Assembly (NCBI GenBank): GCA_024278775.1
Contig: JAJRSP010000132.1
Location: 1 to 64,000 of the forward strand
From: Planctomycetota bacterium
GTDB lineage: Bacteria; Planctomycetota; Phycisphaerae; UBA1845
Length of the DNA: 64,000 bases
Direction: 5' to 3'
Shown here: positions 15,412 to 24,772 of the stretch, piece by piece
How positions within the stretch are numbered: the first letter of the stretch is position 1
Layout of the letters: every line of letters begins with the position of its first letter
The notes under the pieces: model-generated
What the model saw: the letters and a program-made list of their open reading frames with translations, nothing else
Databases searched by the model: none
What the model was told of the DNA's origin: nothing
Made by a program: the position numbers and the translations under genes

Positions 15412-17380
15412 GGCGCGGTTTGGACCGATGAAGCGTGAGCAACGCCGCGTAGTGATGGGCATCTGAAGGTTGTACGGAATAACTCGCGAACCCGATATCA
15501 CGCCCCGCCTCGCCGATCAACCGCAGCACCTGTGACGGATCAAACCGCTTCACATCCGCCCCGGCATGGGCAGTTCGCGGTAGCTCGACATCCATGGGCA
15601 CACCCGCTCGAATCACACGCAGCACGGGGGCCTGCTTTTCGGACCGTTGTCGCCACCGGAGCCGAAAGTCCTGGTCCGCATCGAACAGGCTCAACAACCG
15701 ACCATTGAGCCCAAGAATCTGATCGCCCACGAGGAGCCGCCCATCCGAAAGCGTGCCCGATTCCACCGAGGCTATGGTGATCTGACCGGGCAGCGTCGGC
15801 TCGGCAAATCGAAGCCCCAGAGAGGCACCTCGGGTCAGCTCACCCGCCAACACGGAACTCCACCAGAGCGGATCGAGCCAGAGCGGTGGCGGCGACGAAC
15901 GAGTGGCCAGCCAGGCGTCGATCTGGCGAGACGCAGCGCGACCACGCATCACCATCACGGCCGAAGCGCGACGGTCGGGATGCCATGCGGTGCGAATCAG
16001 GGGAAGAAAGCCGAGTGTCGGAGCCATACCAAACTGGGCATCGAGAATGCTTTTTAGATGAATACGGTGAGTGGAGACAACCAACCAGTCACCCCACGCC
16101 GCCCAGGCCGGCTCCACATCGGCAAGAAGACCCAACGTGCCAAATCGATCGGCCATCTCCGGTGCCAGCGGAGGAACATAACTCACACTCACGCCGAGAT
16201 GCGTTTCACGGTTAATCGTAAGTGAGTTTGCAGCCGCGTCCGGCCCCAAGGTGCGTACGGCAGAAAGAACGCTCGTCAACAAGCTGTCCAACTCGCTCTT
16301 TGCCATTGCCGCATCATCACACTCGGCCAGCAATGTCACATGTGGAAAATCGGACGGACTCGTGAGATCCTGGCCCCATACCCACACGACGTGAGGACCC
16401 AGCGTGGGCAGCGTTTCATGGGAGTCGGCACGGGCACCACGAAGCGTCATCAAGAGTTTGGCGTAGCGTGACAACTCACCACTACCCGAAGTACCTAACG
16501 CGTTCAGGTCGATCGAGGTCGTGCCCACGGCAGCCATCAGCGTCGACCGCGGCAACCGGAGAAGCTGTCCGAGGCCATCGGCCGCCACCGGCGATTGAAC
16601 CAACTCGTCTCGTAGACTCCCACGGATGGCCACATCCACACGCCCGCTCACGTCGTACACGCCCACGATCACACCGTCGAAAACAGGACGCAGCACCGTC
16701 GACATACTCGTGGTAGCCCCTTCCCTGCGTTTCGGAACAAAAAAGATTGTTCCCAATGCGTGACCGGGAAGATAGGTGGCCAGTTCTCGATAGGGCTTCG
16801 CCTCTTGTAGCGACGGAAGCGACTTTCCCGTCATCATCTGCATGGACGAAACGAGCAGACCATCACCCACCCAACGACGAGACAACAAGAGCACGTCGTC
16901 GCGAAGGGCCACGATCAACCCATCCGACGTGCGAAACATCGTCGCCAGCTCAGACCGGCCTTGTGCTTTTCGCACCTTCGTGGGAAACCATTGGTCGAGC
17001 ACGCTCGGATCGGGTAGGTGAAAAAACCAAACAGATCGAGAGAGGTCACCACAGGAATCGGCGGCCACACCCGCCCGCAAAGTCGTCAATGATGCCAGGT
17101 CGATCGCCAACGAGTCGCCGATCATGCCGACCAACGCCGCCCGCCAATCCCCACTGAATCGACGCACGCCACCGGTTTCCTCGGCCAACGCCATCGCCGC
17201 AGACACACCGAGTTGCGGAAGCGTGTCATCCCATCGACCAAGATTTTCCACCGATACGAAACAGCCCGCTGATGCCGGCACGTAACGGGTGAAGGGGGCG
17301 TCGTCGGGTGTCGCTTGATTCGTCTGTGCGACGGTCAGCGACACGAGCGATAGCAGAACTGCTGCACTTCTACGGCCCAT
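15401..17380 (-). CDS. Secreted protein with C-terminal PDZ-like domain
   Basis: 659 residues from the ATG at 17378-17380, which puts a signal peptide (RRSAAVLLSLVSLTVAQT) first; an earlier frame start adds a basic 32-residue leader and is less likely. The large central part, with FTRYVPASAGCFVSVENLGRW and several beta-rich repeats, resembles the secreted DUF3352-type proteins found in bacteria with exported proteins, but this is not a firm assignment. Near the C-terminus, GRLLVGDQILGLNGRLLS is PDZ-like. No protease triad is visible. It is convergent with the preceding gene and downstream of the sigma/anti-sigma pair. Confidence 0.75.
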   Translation of the reverse strand: MGRRSAAVLLSLVSLTVAQTNQATPDDAPFTRYVPASAGCFVSVENLGRWDDTLPQLGVSAAMALAEETGGVRRFSGDWRAALVGMIGDSLAIDLASLTTLRAGVAADSCGDLSRSVWFFHLPDPSVLDQWFPTKVRKAQGRSELATMFRTSDGLIVALRDDVLLLSRRWVGDGLLVSSMQMMTGKSLPSLQEAKPYRELATYLPGHALGTIFFVPKRREGATTSMSTVLRPVFDGVIVGVYDVSGRVDVAIRGSLRDELVQSPVAADGLGQLLRLPRSTLMAAVGTTSIDLNALGTSGSGELSRYAKLLMTLRGARADSHETLPTLGPHVVWVWGQDLTSPSDFPHVTLLAECDDAAMAKSELDSLLTSVLSAVRTLGPDAAANSLTINRETHLGVSVSYVPPLAPEMADRFGTLGLLADVEPAWAAWGDWLVVSTHRIHLKSILDAQFGMAPTLGFLPLIRTAWHPDRRASAVMVMRGRAASRQIDAWLATRSSPPPLWLDPLWWSSVLAGELTRGASLGLRFAEPTLPGQITIASVESGTLSDGRLLVGDQILGLNGRLLSLFDADQDFRLRWRQRSEKQAPVLRVIRAGVPMDVELPRTAHAGADVKRFDPSQVLRLIGEAGRDIGFASYSVQPSDAHHYAALLTLHRSKPRPMP

Positions 17381-17560
17381 CACGAGAGCATAAGTATCCG
17401 CAACACCACGCGGACGTCGTAACGTGCCGCCGGAGCGCGAATGGTTGGTAAGGCGAATGGACCGCAACATAGACATGCCACGAAAAGTTAATCCGGCGTG
17501 TCTTACGCACGCAAGACGGATCAGGTGAGCCCCAAGATCAATTGAACCAGGTACCGGCGA

Positions 17561-18265
17561 TCAACGATCCACGTCTCTGTTGTAAGCACCATCCGGATCG
17601 GGCAGCGCACCGTGCGACTCACCGTCCGTAGTGCCGTCCGCTTTGGGAAGATGGTCCGTCCCCTGGGGCGTCGGCTTGGCTTCTTCCAGGATATCAATCA
17701 ACTGAAGAATCGTCAGATCCAAGGCACGCTCCAGCGGCTCTCCTCGGCGCTGCTTCTCCGCAACGTCAGACTGCACATGACGGAACCAATCATCCGGCAC
17801 CTGTGCTTGACCGGCGGGCGTTGCATGCTCATTACGAACCGGCCCCCGCACCGGGGCGTCGACCAACACACGTGGTACCGGCGGCTGCCCCAGAACCTCC
17901 TCCACCGAGGTGCTCACGCCAGCCACCTGACCCTTGCCACCGGTATCAAAAAACCCAAGAAATGCCATCGCCACCACGGCCGCAGCGGCCAGCGGTGCCC
18001 CCACGTAAGCCGTCCATCGCAGCCGCATCGGCCAGCGAGATCGGGGCTCATCCATGCAGGCAATCAGCCGATCAGTGAAACTGTCGCCGATCGTCACCGG
18101 ATCTCGATCCGCACGCAAGACGTGACCGCTGACTTCCAGCAGCGCAAGCTCCCGCCGACAATCCGCACACTTCACACGGTGGGCCTGTAACTCGGTCGCC
18201 ATCGACGAGGATAATTCTCCGTTGAGGAAGGCGTCGAAAAGTTGTCTCGCGTCTGCACAGCGCAT
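17561..18265 (-). CDS. Anti-sigma factor, zf-HC2 type
   Basis: 234 residues. The N-terminus MRCADARQLFDAFLNGELSS followed by HRVKCADCRREL gives the H-x3-C-x2-C zinc anti-sigma motif (residues 29-36). A single membrane segment lies at about 85-107 (YVGAPLAAAAVVAMAFLGFF), and the remaining about 125 residues would be periplasmic, with a predicted helix at WFRHVQSDVAEKQRRGEPLERAL. It is 60 bp downstream of the ECF sigma gene, which it probably sequesters at the membrane. Confidence 0.87.
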   Translation of the reverse strand: MRCADARQLFDAFLNGELSSSMATELQAHRVKCADCRRELALLEVSGHVLRADRDPVTIGDSFTDRLIACMDEPRSRWPMRLRWTAYVGAPLAAAAVVAMAFLGFFDTGGKGQVAGVSTSVEEVLGQPPVPRVLVDAPVRGPVRNEHATPAGQAQVPDDWFRHVQSDVAEKQRRGEPLERALDLTILQLIDILEEAKPTPQGTDHLPKADGTTDGESHGALPDPDGAYNRDVDR

Positions 18266-18325
18266 GAATCATTCAATCCAACTCGAATGGAAAGGGCGTC
18301 AACGTGACCCCCGCCACACGATCTC

Positions 18326-18967
18326 TTACCCGGCTCTCGCCGAAAGATTGCGAAAGCTTTGCAATTCTTTTTCCGTCAGTGGCTCGAGCATGTCACGCAG
18401 CTTGGCGCGTGCCCGGTGCAGATGACTCTTTACCGTGGCCACGGGAAGCTGAACGATCCGTGCAAGCTCCTGGCAACTCATCTCATGTCGATAAAACAAC
18501 AACACACACGCACGTTGCGGTGGTGATAGTTTTTCCACCGCCTGCCAGACGAGCGTTCGAACCTGATCGGCGTCTTCCGACTGCATCACCGTTTCCGATG
18601 CGCCGATCCCGTTCATCGGAAGCGTTGTGAAGTCCACTTCACCGGTCAGCGCGCGCTTGCGGCGCATCTTGTTCAAGCACACGCGATACCCAATCGTGAA
18701 CAACCAGGTGCTGAATCGATAGTCACTGTTGAAGGACTTCAGCGAGGCGAACGCCTTGAGAAACGCGTCCTGACAAATGTCTTCAGCATCGTGATGGTCT
18801 CTCACCATCCGCCAGATGAACGCAAACAAACGATCCTTGTGAAGATCGATCAGCTCGCGCAGCGCAGACCCCTCCCCTGCTACCGCGCGCTCGACCAACA
18901 ACTTTTCCTTGGCCCTCTCGGCCTTGGTGTTACTCGAAATTGCACGACCTCCTAAGCGATCCACCAT
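18326..18967 (-). CDS. RNA polymerase ECF sigma factor
   Basis: About 213 residues. Region 2 is LIDLHKDRLFAFIWRMVRDHHDAEDICQDAFLKAF with FSTWLFTIGYRVCLNKMRRKR; region 4 is LSPPQRACVLLFYRHEMSCQELARI followed by VATVKSHLHRARAKLR. The start is unsure. The ATG at 18965-18967 lies directly after a perfect TATAAT. If that box is the -10, the transcript starts at about 18961, downstream of this ATG. A strong GGAGG (18948-18952) then sits 7 nt before an in-frame ATT (18938-18940), nine codons further in. A GTG at 19039 is also possible. It pairs with the anti-sigma gene downstream and is divergent from smpB. Confidence 0.9.
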   Translation of the reverse strand: MVDRLGGRAISSNTKAERAKEKLLVERAVAGEGSALRELIDLHKDRLFAFIWRMVRDHHDAEDICQDAFLKAFASLKSFNSDYRFSTWLFTIGYRVCLNKMRRKRALTGEVDFTTLPMNGIGASETVMQSEDADQVRTLVWQAVEKLSPPQRACVLLFYRHEMSCQELARIVQLPVATVKSHLHRARAKLRDMLEPLTEKELQSFRNLSARAG

Positions 18968-18973
18968 ATTATA
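18968..18973 (-). promoter_or_regulatory. TATAAT -10 box for the sigma operon
   Basis: Perfect -10 hexamer on the minus strand, 16 nt before a GGAGG site. I see no good -35 at 16-18 nt spacing, so the promoter may be activator-dependent. It lies in the 122-bp divergent region shared with smpB. Confidence 0.4.
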
Positions 18974-19089
18974 CAGACTTTTCGAAACTCCGTTGCGTCC
19001 CGAGAAGCCTATAACTACAATCGGTTGCTTGGTCGGCACCCGATAAGCCCACCATCGAAATTTCGTAACTCCTGTCGTGGCAACGCGTT

Positions 19090-19560
19090 ATGGCAAAAAA
19101 ACCCGTCAAGGATGATAGCATCTGCCGCAACCGGAAGGCCGGTTTTCGCTTCGAGTTTATCGAAAAATACGAGTGTGGCATCGTTCTGTGCGGCACGGAA
19201 GTGAAAAGTCTCCGGGCCGGAGACGTCTCGCTCGATGAAGCCTATGCCCGGATGGAGGGCGGTGAGGTGTGGCTCATCGGATGTCACATCGCCCCGTATG
19301 CCCACGGTTCCACCCGGCCACACCACGTCCTCTCCCGCCGAAAGCTGCTGCTTCATCGCCACCAGATTGCTAAAATCAGGCCCAAGATCGAACAGCGCGG
19401 CCTCACGTTCGTCCCTGTGCGGATGTATTTCAATGAACGCGGCATCGCCAAGATCACGATTGCGCTCGCCCGTGGAAAAACCATGGGCGACAAACGCCAG
19501 ACGCTCAAATCCAAGCAAGCCAAACGTGACATGGACCGCGCCATGCGCCGCGGACGGTAG
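19090..19560 (+). CDS. smpB: SsrA-binding protein SmpB
   Basis: 156 residues. It binds tmRNA and delivers it to stalled ribosomes. The diagnostic stretches are all present: RKAGFRFEFIEKYECGIVLCGTEVKSLR, LDEAYARM, PYAHGSTRPHH, RRKLLLHRHQI and the basic C-terminal tail KRDMDRAMRRGR. There is no strong ribosome-binding site. The gene is divergent from the ECF sigma operon. The tmRNA gene itself is not in the window. Confidence 0.96.
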   Translation: MAKKPVKDDSICRNRKAGFRFEFIEKYECGIVLCGTEVKSLRAGDVSLDEAYARMEGGEVWLIGCHIAPYAHGSTRPHHVLSRRKLLLHRHQIAKIRPKIEQRGLTFVPVRMYFNERGIAKITIALARGKTMGDKRQTLKSKQAKRDMDRAMRRGR

Positions 19561-19601
19561 CGACCTACTCGCGATCGGCGCAAGGGGAGAGCGCCGCCGC
19601 A

Positions 19602-21167
19602 CTATCCACCACAAGTCGGATCGACGAAAACACCGTCACCGCTGAAACAACGCTGAAAGATGCCGAAGTCTCGCAGGTCAACGGCTTCGTCCTCGTTCGC
19701 GTCAATGTGGGTGCATTCCGGATTCACGAAACCGGATCGTGGCGGCGTCACACACGAGACGAACGTCTTCATGTCGGCTCGGTCTACGTCGAAGTCCAGG
19801 TCAAAATCCGCGTAGGCAAACGGTAGCGGATCGGACACCTGAAGAAAACCAGTGCCCGTGAGAAACGGGTCAAAGATCACGTTGCGGTTCCAGAAAAAGT
19901 TCATCCCTAGGATGCCATCAAGCGAGCCACCCTCGGGCGACTGCAGGTCGAGTACGATGAACGGCGCTCGAGAAAACTCAATCGCTCCACCCAGCGCGTT
20001 CATCCTGACGAAATCAATGTAGTACCCCGGCACATTCGTGGCCAAGCCGCCGACACCGCACACATCCACCGTAAAATGCGGTGTGATCGGAAGACTCAGG
20101 TTGGCGGCCACACCGGGACTGATGATCGAGCTCTGGGCCCCGGTGTCCACCAATACACGAATGGACTGCGCCGGATTGTCCGGAGACGGATCACCCTTTC
20201 GCACGAGTATATCAGCGAAAAACGCACCCCCGGTAGGAATCGACCCGGGCATCGTGGAAAGCATCGTCGGAAAAACAGGTATTTCAAATGTTTCGAAATC
20301 GGGAAAAAAATTAGCCGTGGTCGCTGGTGCCAACCCGCCAAAATTCATCGTGATGAAATGATCCAAAATCGGCACATCCCCGAAGGGATCAAGCAGCTCA
20401 ATGTCCGGACTGGTATAGGTCACGCCGTTCACCGTCACGGTCCGTAGAGAATCCACATGAATCACGGATGTGTAAAAGGCCATCAACGGCGTGCCCACGA
20501 CCGCGGTGAGCGTCTCACCGTTGCCGCAGTTGAGCGAAGGCGCGACAACGGCCGACACGTTGGAGTGCCCCACCATCGCAGCAAAATCAACATTCCCACC
20601 GGCATCAACCGCCGAAAGCCCGGCCGCAAAAAAAGCGACAGGGTTTGTCAGAATCCCATCAACGGGATCACCAACACCACCCAATCCGATCGTATTGTTC
20701 GTGAGCACGGTGCCGGTAAGTCCGAGTGACGTCGCAAAGCCACCGGCCGCAAGATCAACCGTGGCCCCACTGTCCAGAAACCCCACGACAACGTCCGGTT
20801 CGATCGACGCGGTGAGCGGCGCGCCGACGTAACCGGTGTGCAGGTCATGCTCAAACTCGAAATCATTTCCGGGACGATGGGCGTCAGAAGTGGTGATGAC
20901 CACAAGCGGTGAGAATCCCGAGAGCCTGGGACGCGGCGGTAACGTACCGGCCACTCCGCCAGTTCCTCGACGCGGCACGATCGGGTTCGCGCCGGGCGTC
21001 ACCGACACAATGGCCCCTGCACGCCCCGCTCGTATGGTTGTCCTTCGAGAGGGCTTATCGGTCGGACCGGCCGCGTGTGTGGGCACGACACACCACGCCA
21101 GGCACACGGCTACCGCTAGTCCCCCCGCAGCCTTCGTGTCCCCCCATGTTATCTTCCCACCAATCAT
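19602..21167 (-). CDS. Secreted retropepsin-like aspartic protease with dockerin tail
   Basis: 521 residues. A signal peptide (AAGGLAVAVCLAWCVVPTHAA) precedes a two-part body with two aspartic protease-type motifs: VVGFLDSGATVDL (D132-S-G) and VLVDTGAQSSIIS (D341-T-G). DGILGMNFFWNRN near residue 425 resembles the flap-distal ILG motif of pepsin and retropepsin folds. The last about 65 residues carry paired Ca-binding loops (DFDLDFDVDRADM; DANEDEAVDLRDF) typical of planctomycete dockerin-like tails. Two D-[ST]-G motifs in one chain suggest a pepsin-like two-lobed enzyme; activity is unproven. GAGGG lies 6 nt before the ATG. Confidence 0.8.
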   Translation of the reverse strand: MIGGKITWGDTKAAGGLAVAVCLAWCVVPTHAAGPTDKPSRRTTIRAGRAGAIVSVTPGANPIVPRRGTGGVAGTLPPRPRLSGFSPLVVITTSDAHRPGNDFEFEHDLHTGYVGAPLTASIEPDVVVGFLDSGATVDLAAGGFATSLGLTGTVLTNNTIGLGGVGDPVDGILTNPVAFFAAGLSAVDAGGNVDFAAMVGHSNVSAVVAPSLNCGNGETLTAVVGTPLMAFYTSVIHVDSLRTVTVNGVTYTSPDIELLDPFGDVPILDHFITMNFGGLAPATTANFFPDFETFEIPVFPTMLSTMPGSIPTGGAFFADILVRKGDPSPDNPAQSIRVLVDTGAQSSIISPGVAANLSLPITPHFTVDVCGVGGLATNVPGYYIDFVRMNALGGAIEFSRAPFIVLDLQSPEGGSLDGILGMNFFWNRNVIFDPFLTGTGFLQVSDPLPFAYADFDLDFDVDRADMKTFVSCVTPPRSGFVNPECTHIDANEDEAVDLRDFGIFQRCFSGDGVFVDPTCGG

Positions 21168-21635
21168 ATTCGCCCTCTCTCCTGCTCCGTCACACCAACT
21201 CGAACGGTCCCGCCGCGGAGCCTCTTCTTCGCCTCAAGATCGAATAGAGGAAGGAAACGCGGAATGTACGATTCCTCACGAATATAGCTCCGACCACTCG
21301 CCACCCCTTCTTGGCCCACGCCGATTATAGGCTTGGTAATGATTATTGGTCCAGAAAGTTCCCTTGGGAGTTGAGTTTTCTGAGGCGAGACGTGGTACCT
21401 CCAAGCTGGCACAAACCGGAGAAAACGGCCCTTTTCGATATTAAGCCGATAATCGGACGGCTACCAGCCTGGATTCGACAATCGAGCATCGTCCTTTTAG
21501 GATCAAACGGTCGTGGATGTGGATCCGCCCTCGATCCCTCCGACTCCACACGGAGCCACGGGACGTGTCGGTGGCACATCAAGACAAGGATGACGCGCCT
21601 GCAAAAGCGATACAACCCCATCACCGGAGAACGCC
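21168..21635. other. 468-bp divergent intergenic region
   Basis: No coding sequence that I can support. It separates the divergent protease and beta-lactamase-like genes and should hold both promoters. A short inverted repeat CCGAT-a-ATCGG is visible near 21445; I could not assign a role. Confidence 0.4.
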
Positions 21636-22889
21636 ATGCACCTCACAACACTCCTACTCCTTCTGCCTCTGATGCTGCAGCCGACCAAAGGCCCGCTGGA
21701 CGACGTGGCCGATCAGGTCGTCCAACAGATCAACGAGCAAAATCCCCATATCGCCCGCGCCTACCACAAGAGTCTCCTGAAACAGGTTCCGGAAAGCCGA
21801 CTCGTGGGATTGTACAAGGATTTTTTCACGAAGCATGGCCGCATCGTCAGCGTGACGCCTCAAAAGCGAACGACGCCGGAGTCCGGCAACTTCACGCTCG
21901 CCTTTGAGAAGGGTGTCGAGATGCCCATGACGCTCACGATCAACAAGCGAACACCGCCACAGATCATCGGCATCTGGTTCGGCCCTCCGGAGGCGTCATT
22001 CCAGGATATCAAGTCGATCATAAAGGATATTGGGAAACTGCCCGGCAAGGTGAATTTTCAGGTGGCCCGCATGGGTGACGACATCGAAGTGGTTCACGCG
22101 CTGCACGCGGATTCAGTGCTGGCCATCGGTTCGACATTCAAGCTCTATCTGTTGGGCACGATCGTCGAACAGGGACGACCCTGGGATGATGTCATCAAAC
22201 TGACAACCAACTGCCGATCGCTGCCGTCCGGTGTGCTGCAAAACTGGCCCGAGGGCTCACCCGTGACGGTACATACACTCGCCTCGGAGATGATTTCGAT
22301 TAGCGACAACACGGCGACAGATCACCTGCTGCACTATCTGGGTCGCAAGACCGTCGAATCACAGCTTTCGGTCATGGGCCACACGAACCCGGAGCGATCC
22401 TGGCCGATACTCTCGACGATGGAGATGTTCAAGCTCAAGAGTGACACCAAGCTGCTCAGCAAGTACCTTAGCGCCGATGTATCCGCTCGCCGACGCATGC
22501 TCCACGGATCCATCAAAAAGATGCTGCGGGTCGAGGTCGATCCATTCCCGGATGGTACCCCCATCGCCATCGACAGTGTGGAGTGGTTTGCCTCGGCCGC
22601 TGATCTGTGCCGGGCGATGGATTGGTTCCGCCGAAAAAATGACAAAACGGCGCTCGACATTCTGAGCATCAATCCCGGCGTGATGGCGATGAACAACGAG
22701 TTCGATTACATCGGGTATAAGGGCGGCTCGGAGCCGGGCGTGCTGAACTTCACGTGGCTGCTCCAAACCAAAAAGGGTACGCACTTCGCCGTCTCTATGG
22801 CGTGGAACAATCCCGCGGAAGAAGGCGTCGACCTGGAAACATACCTGGGCCTGGCCCAGGCCACCCTGCGGCTGCTTGCCGGACAATAA
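21636..22889 (+). CDS. Class A beta-lactamase-like serine hydrolase
   Basis: 417 residues with a signal peptide (MHLTTLLLLLPLMLQ). The N-terminal about 130 residues form a separate domain. The penicillin-recognising fold follows, with IGSTFK (catalytic Ser166-x-x-Lys169) and SISDN (Ser-Asp-Asn, 223-225). The usual KTG motif is replaced by YKGGSEPG, which could still form the beta-3 strand edge. The extra N-domain and altered KTG argue against a resistance enzyme; a cell-wall or other serine hydrolase role is as likely. GGAG lies 6 nt upstream of the ATG. Confidence 0.8.
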   Translation: MHLTTLLLLLPLMLQPTKGPLDDVADQVVQQINEQNPHIARAYHKSLLKQVPESRLVGLYKDFFTKHGRIVSVTPQKRTTPESGNFTLAFEKGVEMPMTLTINKRTPPQIIGIWFGPPEASFQDIKSIIKDIGKLPGKVNFQVARMGDDIEVVHALHADSVLAIGSTFKLYLLGTIVEQGRPWDDVIKLTTNCRSLPSGVLQNWPEGSPVTVHTLASEMISISDNTATDHLLHYLGRKTVESQLSVMGHTNPERSWPILSTMEMFKLKSDTKLLSKYLSADVSARRRMLHGSIKKMLRVEVDPFPDGTPIAIDSVEWFASAADLCRAMDWFRRKNDKTALDILSINPGVMAMNNEFDYIGYKGGSEPGVLNFTWLLQTKKGTHFAVSMAWNNPAEEGVDLETYLGLAQATLRLLAGQ

Positions 22890-22971
22890 TCGCAAATGCC
22901 ATTAGATGACACCCGCATATCCTGATCGCAAGAAAGCCCGAAGGAATCGTTAACGCGCGGTGGGGCCGTGG

Positions 22972-24102
22972 CTATCTGCGGGAGGCTTCCCCGAAGGCAT
23001 AGATGCGTATGCGCCAGGGTCCGAACTGGTCACTCACGAAGATAATGTACCGCGCGTCGAAGCCCGAAGGAATCCTATCCGCAAGCAGCGGCACCGCCGA
23101 CGCATCCACTGCAATACCGGCCGGCATCGTCAAGCAACCGGGCGCACTACCGGGTCCGCCAAAGAGCATCAACGACTGCCCGCTTTCATCGAACATCTGC
23201 ACACGCTGAAACGCCGCATCCACCACGTATAGGATTCCGTCCGATGCCACGGCCAGGTGCTTGGGCCGCGCCAAACACCCGGCACGATCTCCCGGATGAC
23301 CGATCGAGCCCAGCCACTCCCCTCGCTCGGAAAAGTGGCTGATCCGAGCATGCAATACGTCTGACACCCACACCCCTCCGTGCGGATCCATCGCGAGGCC
23401 CGACGGCAGCCCTGAAGAAGATTCAGTATCGCGCGACCCCAAGGTACGTACGACGTGCCCCTGCGACGGGTCGATCACGAGTACCCGGCGCGAGGCACGA
23501 TCCGCAACGTACAAACGGCCTTCGTAGCAGGCCACGGCAACCGGCTCGAACGGGGAGTCACCGGGCGGTCGGAGCGCTCGGAGCGCTTCATTGGCACGAG
23601 AGAACGCGATGATTTCCCCACGACCGATGTCGGCCACATATCGTGTGCCGGCGTCATCGAGGGCAATCGCGACCGGTCGGCTCAGGCGACCGAGACCGGA
23701 ATCTCCAAGGGCGGCATACTGCCCGGACGCCAGATCAAAGACGTGAACGATGCGCTGCTTCGTGTCGCATACCAACAGCTCGCCGTCGGCGAAAGCCAAC
23801 CCAAACGGCTTGCTGATGAGGCCGCCGGTCGCCTCGCGCGGTCCAAACAAAAAATGTTCTAACGCGCTCGGCTGCTTGGAGGAAAAATGGAGATCACTGA
23901 TATCGGCAAGGTAAGCAATCCGAGGCGTGGAAGGTGCGGCCGGATAGAACACGGCAGAGCGTGAGGCATCCGTGTTTCGCGACGAACTGGCACACCCTCC
24001 GAACAGCCACCCCGCGACCACACCCAATAACGCAAGAAACAACCGCCGCCCGGTCCTGTGTGAATGCCTGCCCGGCGCTACTTGCGGTGACACGTAAGGC
24101 AT
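22972..24102 (-). CDS. NHL-repeat lipoprotein (conduit operon, distal copy)
   Basis: 376 residues. An N-terminal signal with lipobox WLFGGC is followed by beta-propeller repeats: PFGLAFADGELLVCDT, RPVAIALDDAGTRYVADIG, EPVAVACYEGRLYVADRA, PSGLAMDPHGGVWVSDV, RPKHLAVASDGILYVVDAAFQRVQ and PAGIAVDA, i.e. about six NHL blades. It is probably anchored in the outer membrane or facing the periplasm. It overlaps the start of the tetraheme cytochrome frame by 25 nt and ends the operon. It is paralogous to the NHL lipoprotein at 27366-28406; both share PRIAYLAD/PRIRYVGE-type strands after the anchor. NHL proteins occur in some porin-cytochrome clusters, where their role is unresolved. Confidence 0.85.
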   Translation of the reverse strand: MPYVSPQVAPGRHSHRTGRRLFLALLGVVAGWLFGGCASSSRNTDASRSAVFYPAAPSTPRIAYLADISDLHFSSKQPSALEHFLFGPREATGGLISKPFGLAFADGELLVCDTKQRIVHVFDLASGQYAALGDSGLGRLSRPVAIALDDAGTRYVADIGRGEIIAFSRANEALRALRPPGDSPFEPVAVACYEGRLYVADRASRRVLVIDPSQGHVVRTLGSRDTESSSGLPSGLAMDPHGGVWVSDVLHARISHFSERGEWLGSIGHPGDRAGCLARPKHLAVASDGILYVVDAAFQRVQMFDESGQSLMLFGGPGSAPGCLTMPAGIAVDASAVPLLADRIPSGFDARYIIFVSDQFGPWRIRIYAFGEASRR

Positions 24103-24689
24103 AGCGCGCTTCGCACGTTGGATTTCACCAGGAATTTGGGCACGCCGTATTGACCATGAACATCATGGCAGGAGACGCACTCGACGCGCCCCTCGCGCAG
24201 CGTGACCGCACCACCGGCCTCCACAAGAGACTTCATCCGAAAGTTTCGATCAAAATCGGGATAGGCCACGCCCACGGGGTGATCGCCGCTCAGGTCATAG
24301 TCACGACCTACAACCGGTATGGCATCCGCCACACCGGCAGCGTCAACGTCACCATCCAGGCCGCCGAACGCATCCATGGCAGAACTTCCATCGTGACAAC
24401 TGAGGCAGACCATGGTGACCGAACCGGGCACGCCAAGGCTACCACTGTAGAGCGTGTATCGGCGCGTCGAATCGGGACTCTTGTCCCAAAGAGCCCCTTG
24501 AGAATCTTCCGGCGCGCTTTTCGGAGCATGACAAGGCATGCATCGCTGGTCGTCACTTACGCCCAAGCGTACGAAGTCATGCTTCGAGCCGGCGAGTCCG
24601 AGCTCACGGTCGTCGTCGGCCATTCCTACGGCACCCACGAGAACGATACCACCGAGTATCGCAAACCGCCACGAAATTGAGGACAACAT
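24078..24689 (-). CDS. Tetraheme cytochrome c
   Basis: 203 residues with a Sec signal (FAILGGIVLVGAVGMA). Four CXXCH heme sites lie at residues 50-54 (CMPCH), 95-99 (CLSCH), 171-175 (CVSCH) and 197-201 (CLTCH). It shares the doubled-CXXCH style and the SGDHPVGVAYPD(F/Y)D segment with the dodecaheme protein upstream (SDDHPIGFRYD), so it is probably a truncated relative. It is periplasmic or exported. AAAGGGA precedes the ATG. Confidence 0.9.
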   Translation of the reverse strand: MLSSISWRFAILGGIVLVGAVGMADDDRELGLAGSKHDFVRLGVSDDQRCMPCHAPKSAPEDSQGALWDKSPDSTRRYTLYSGSLGVPGSVTMVCLSCHDGSSAMDAFGGLDGDVDAAGVADAIPVVGRDYDLSGDHPVGVAYPDFDRNFRMKSLVEAGGAVTLREGRVECVSCHDVHGQYGVPKFLVKSNVRSALCLTCHRK

Positions 24690-24772
24690 GAGATCCCTTT
24701 CGATTAGCCCGCCTCGTCATCAACCGCAGTTCATCGTACTGCTCCGGCACCTACAGCGGCACCCCCCTAACA

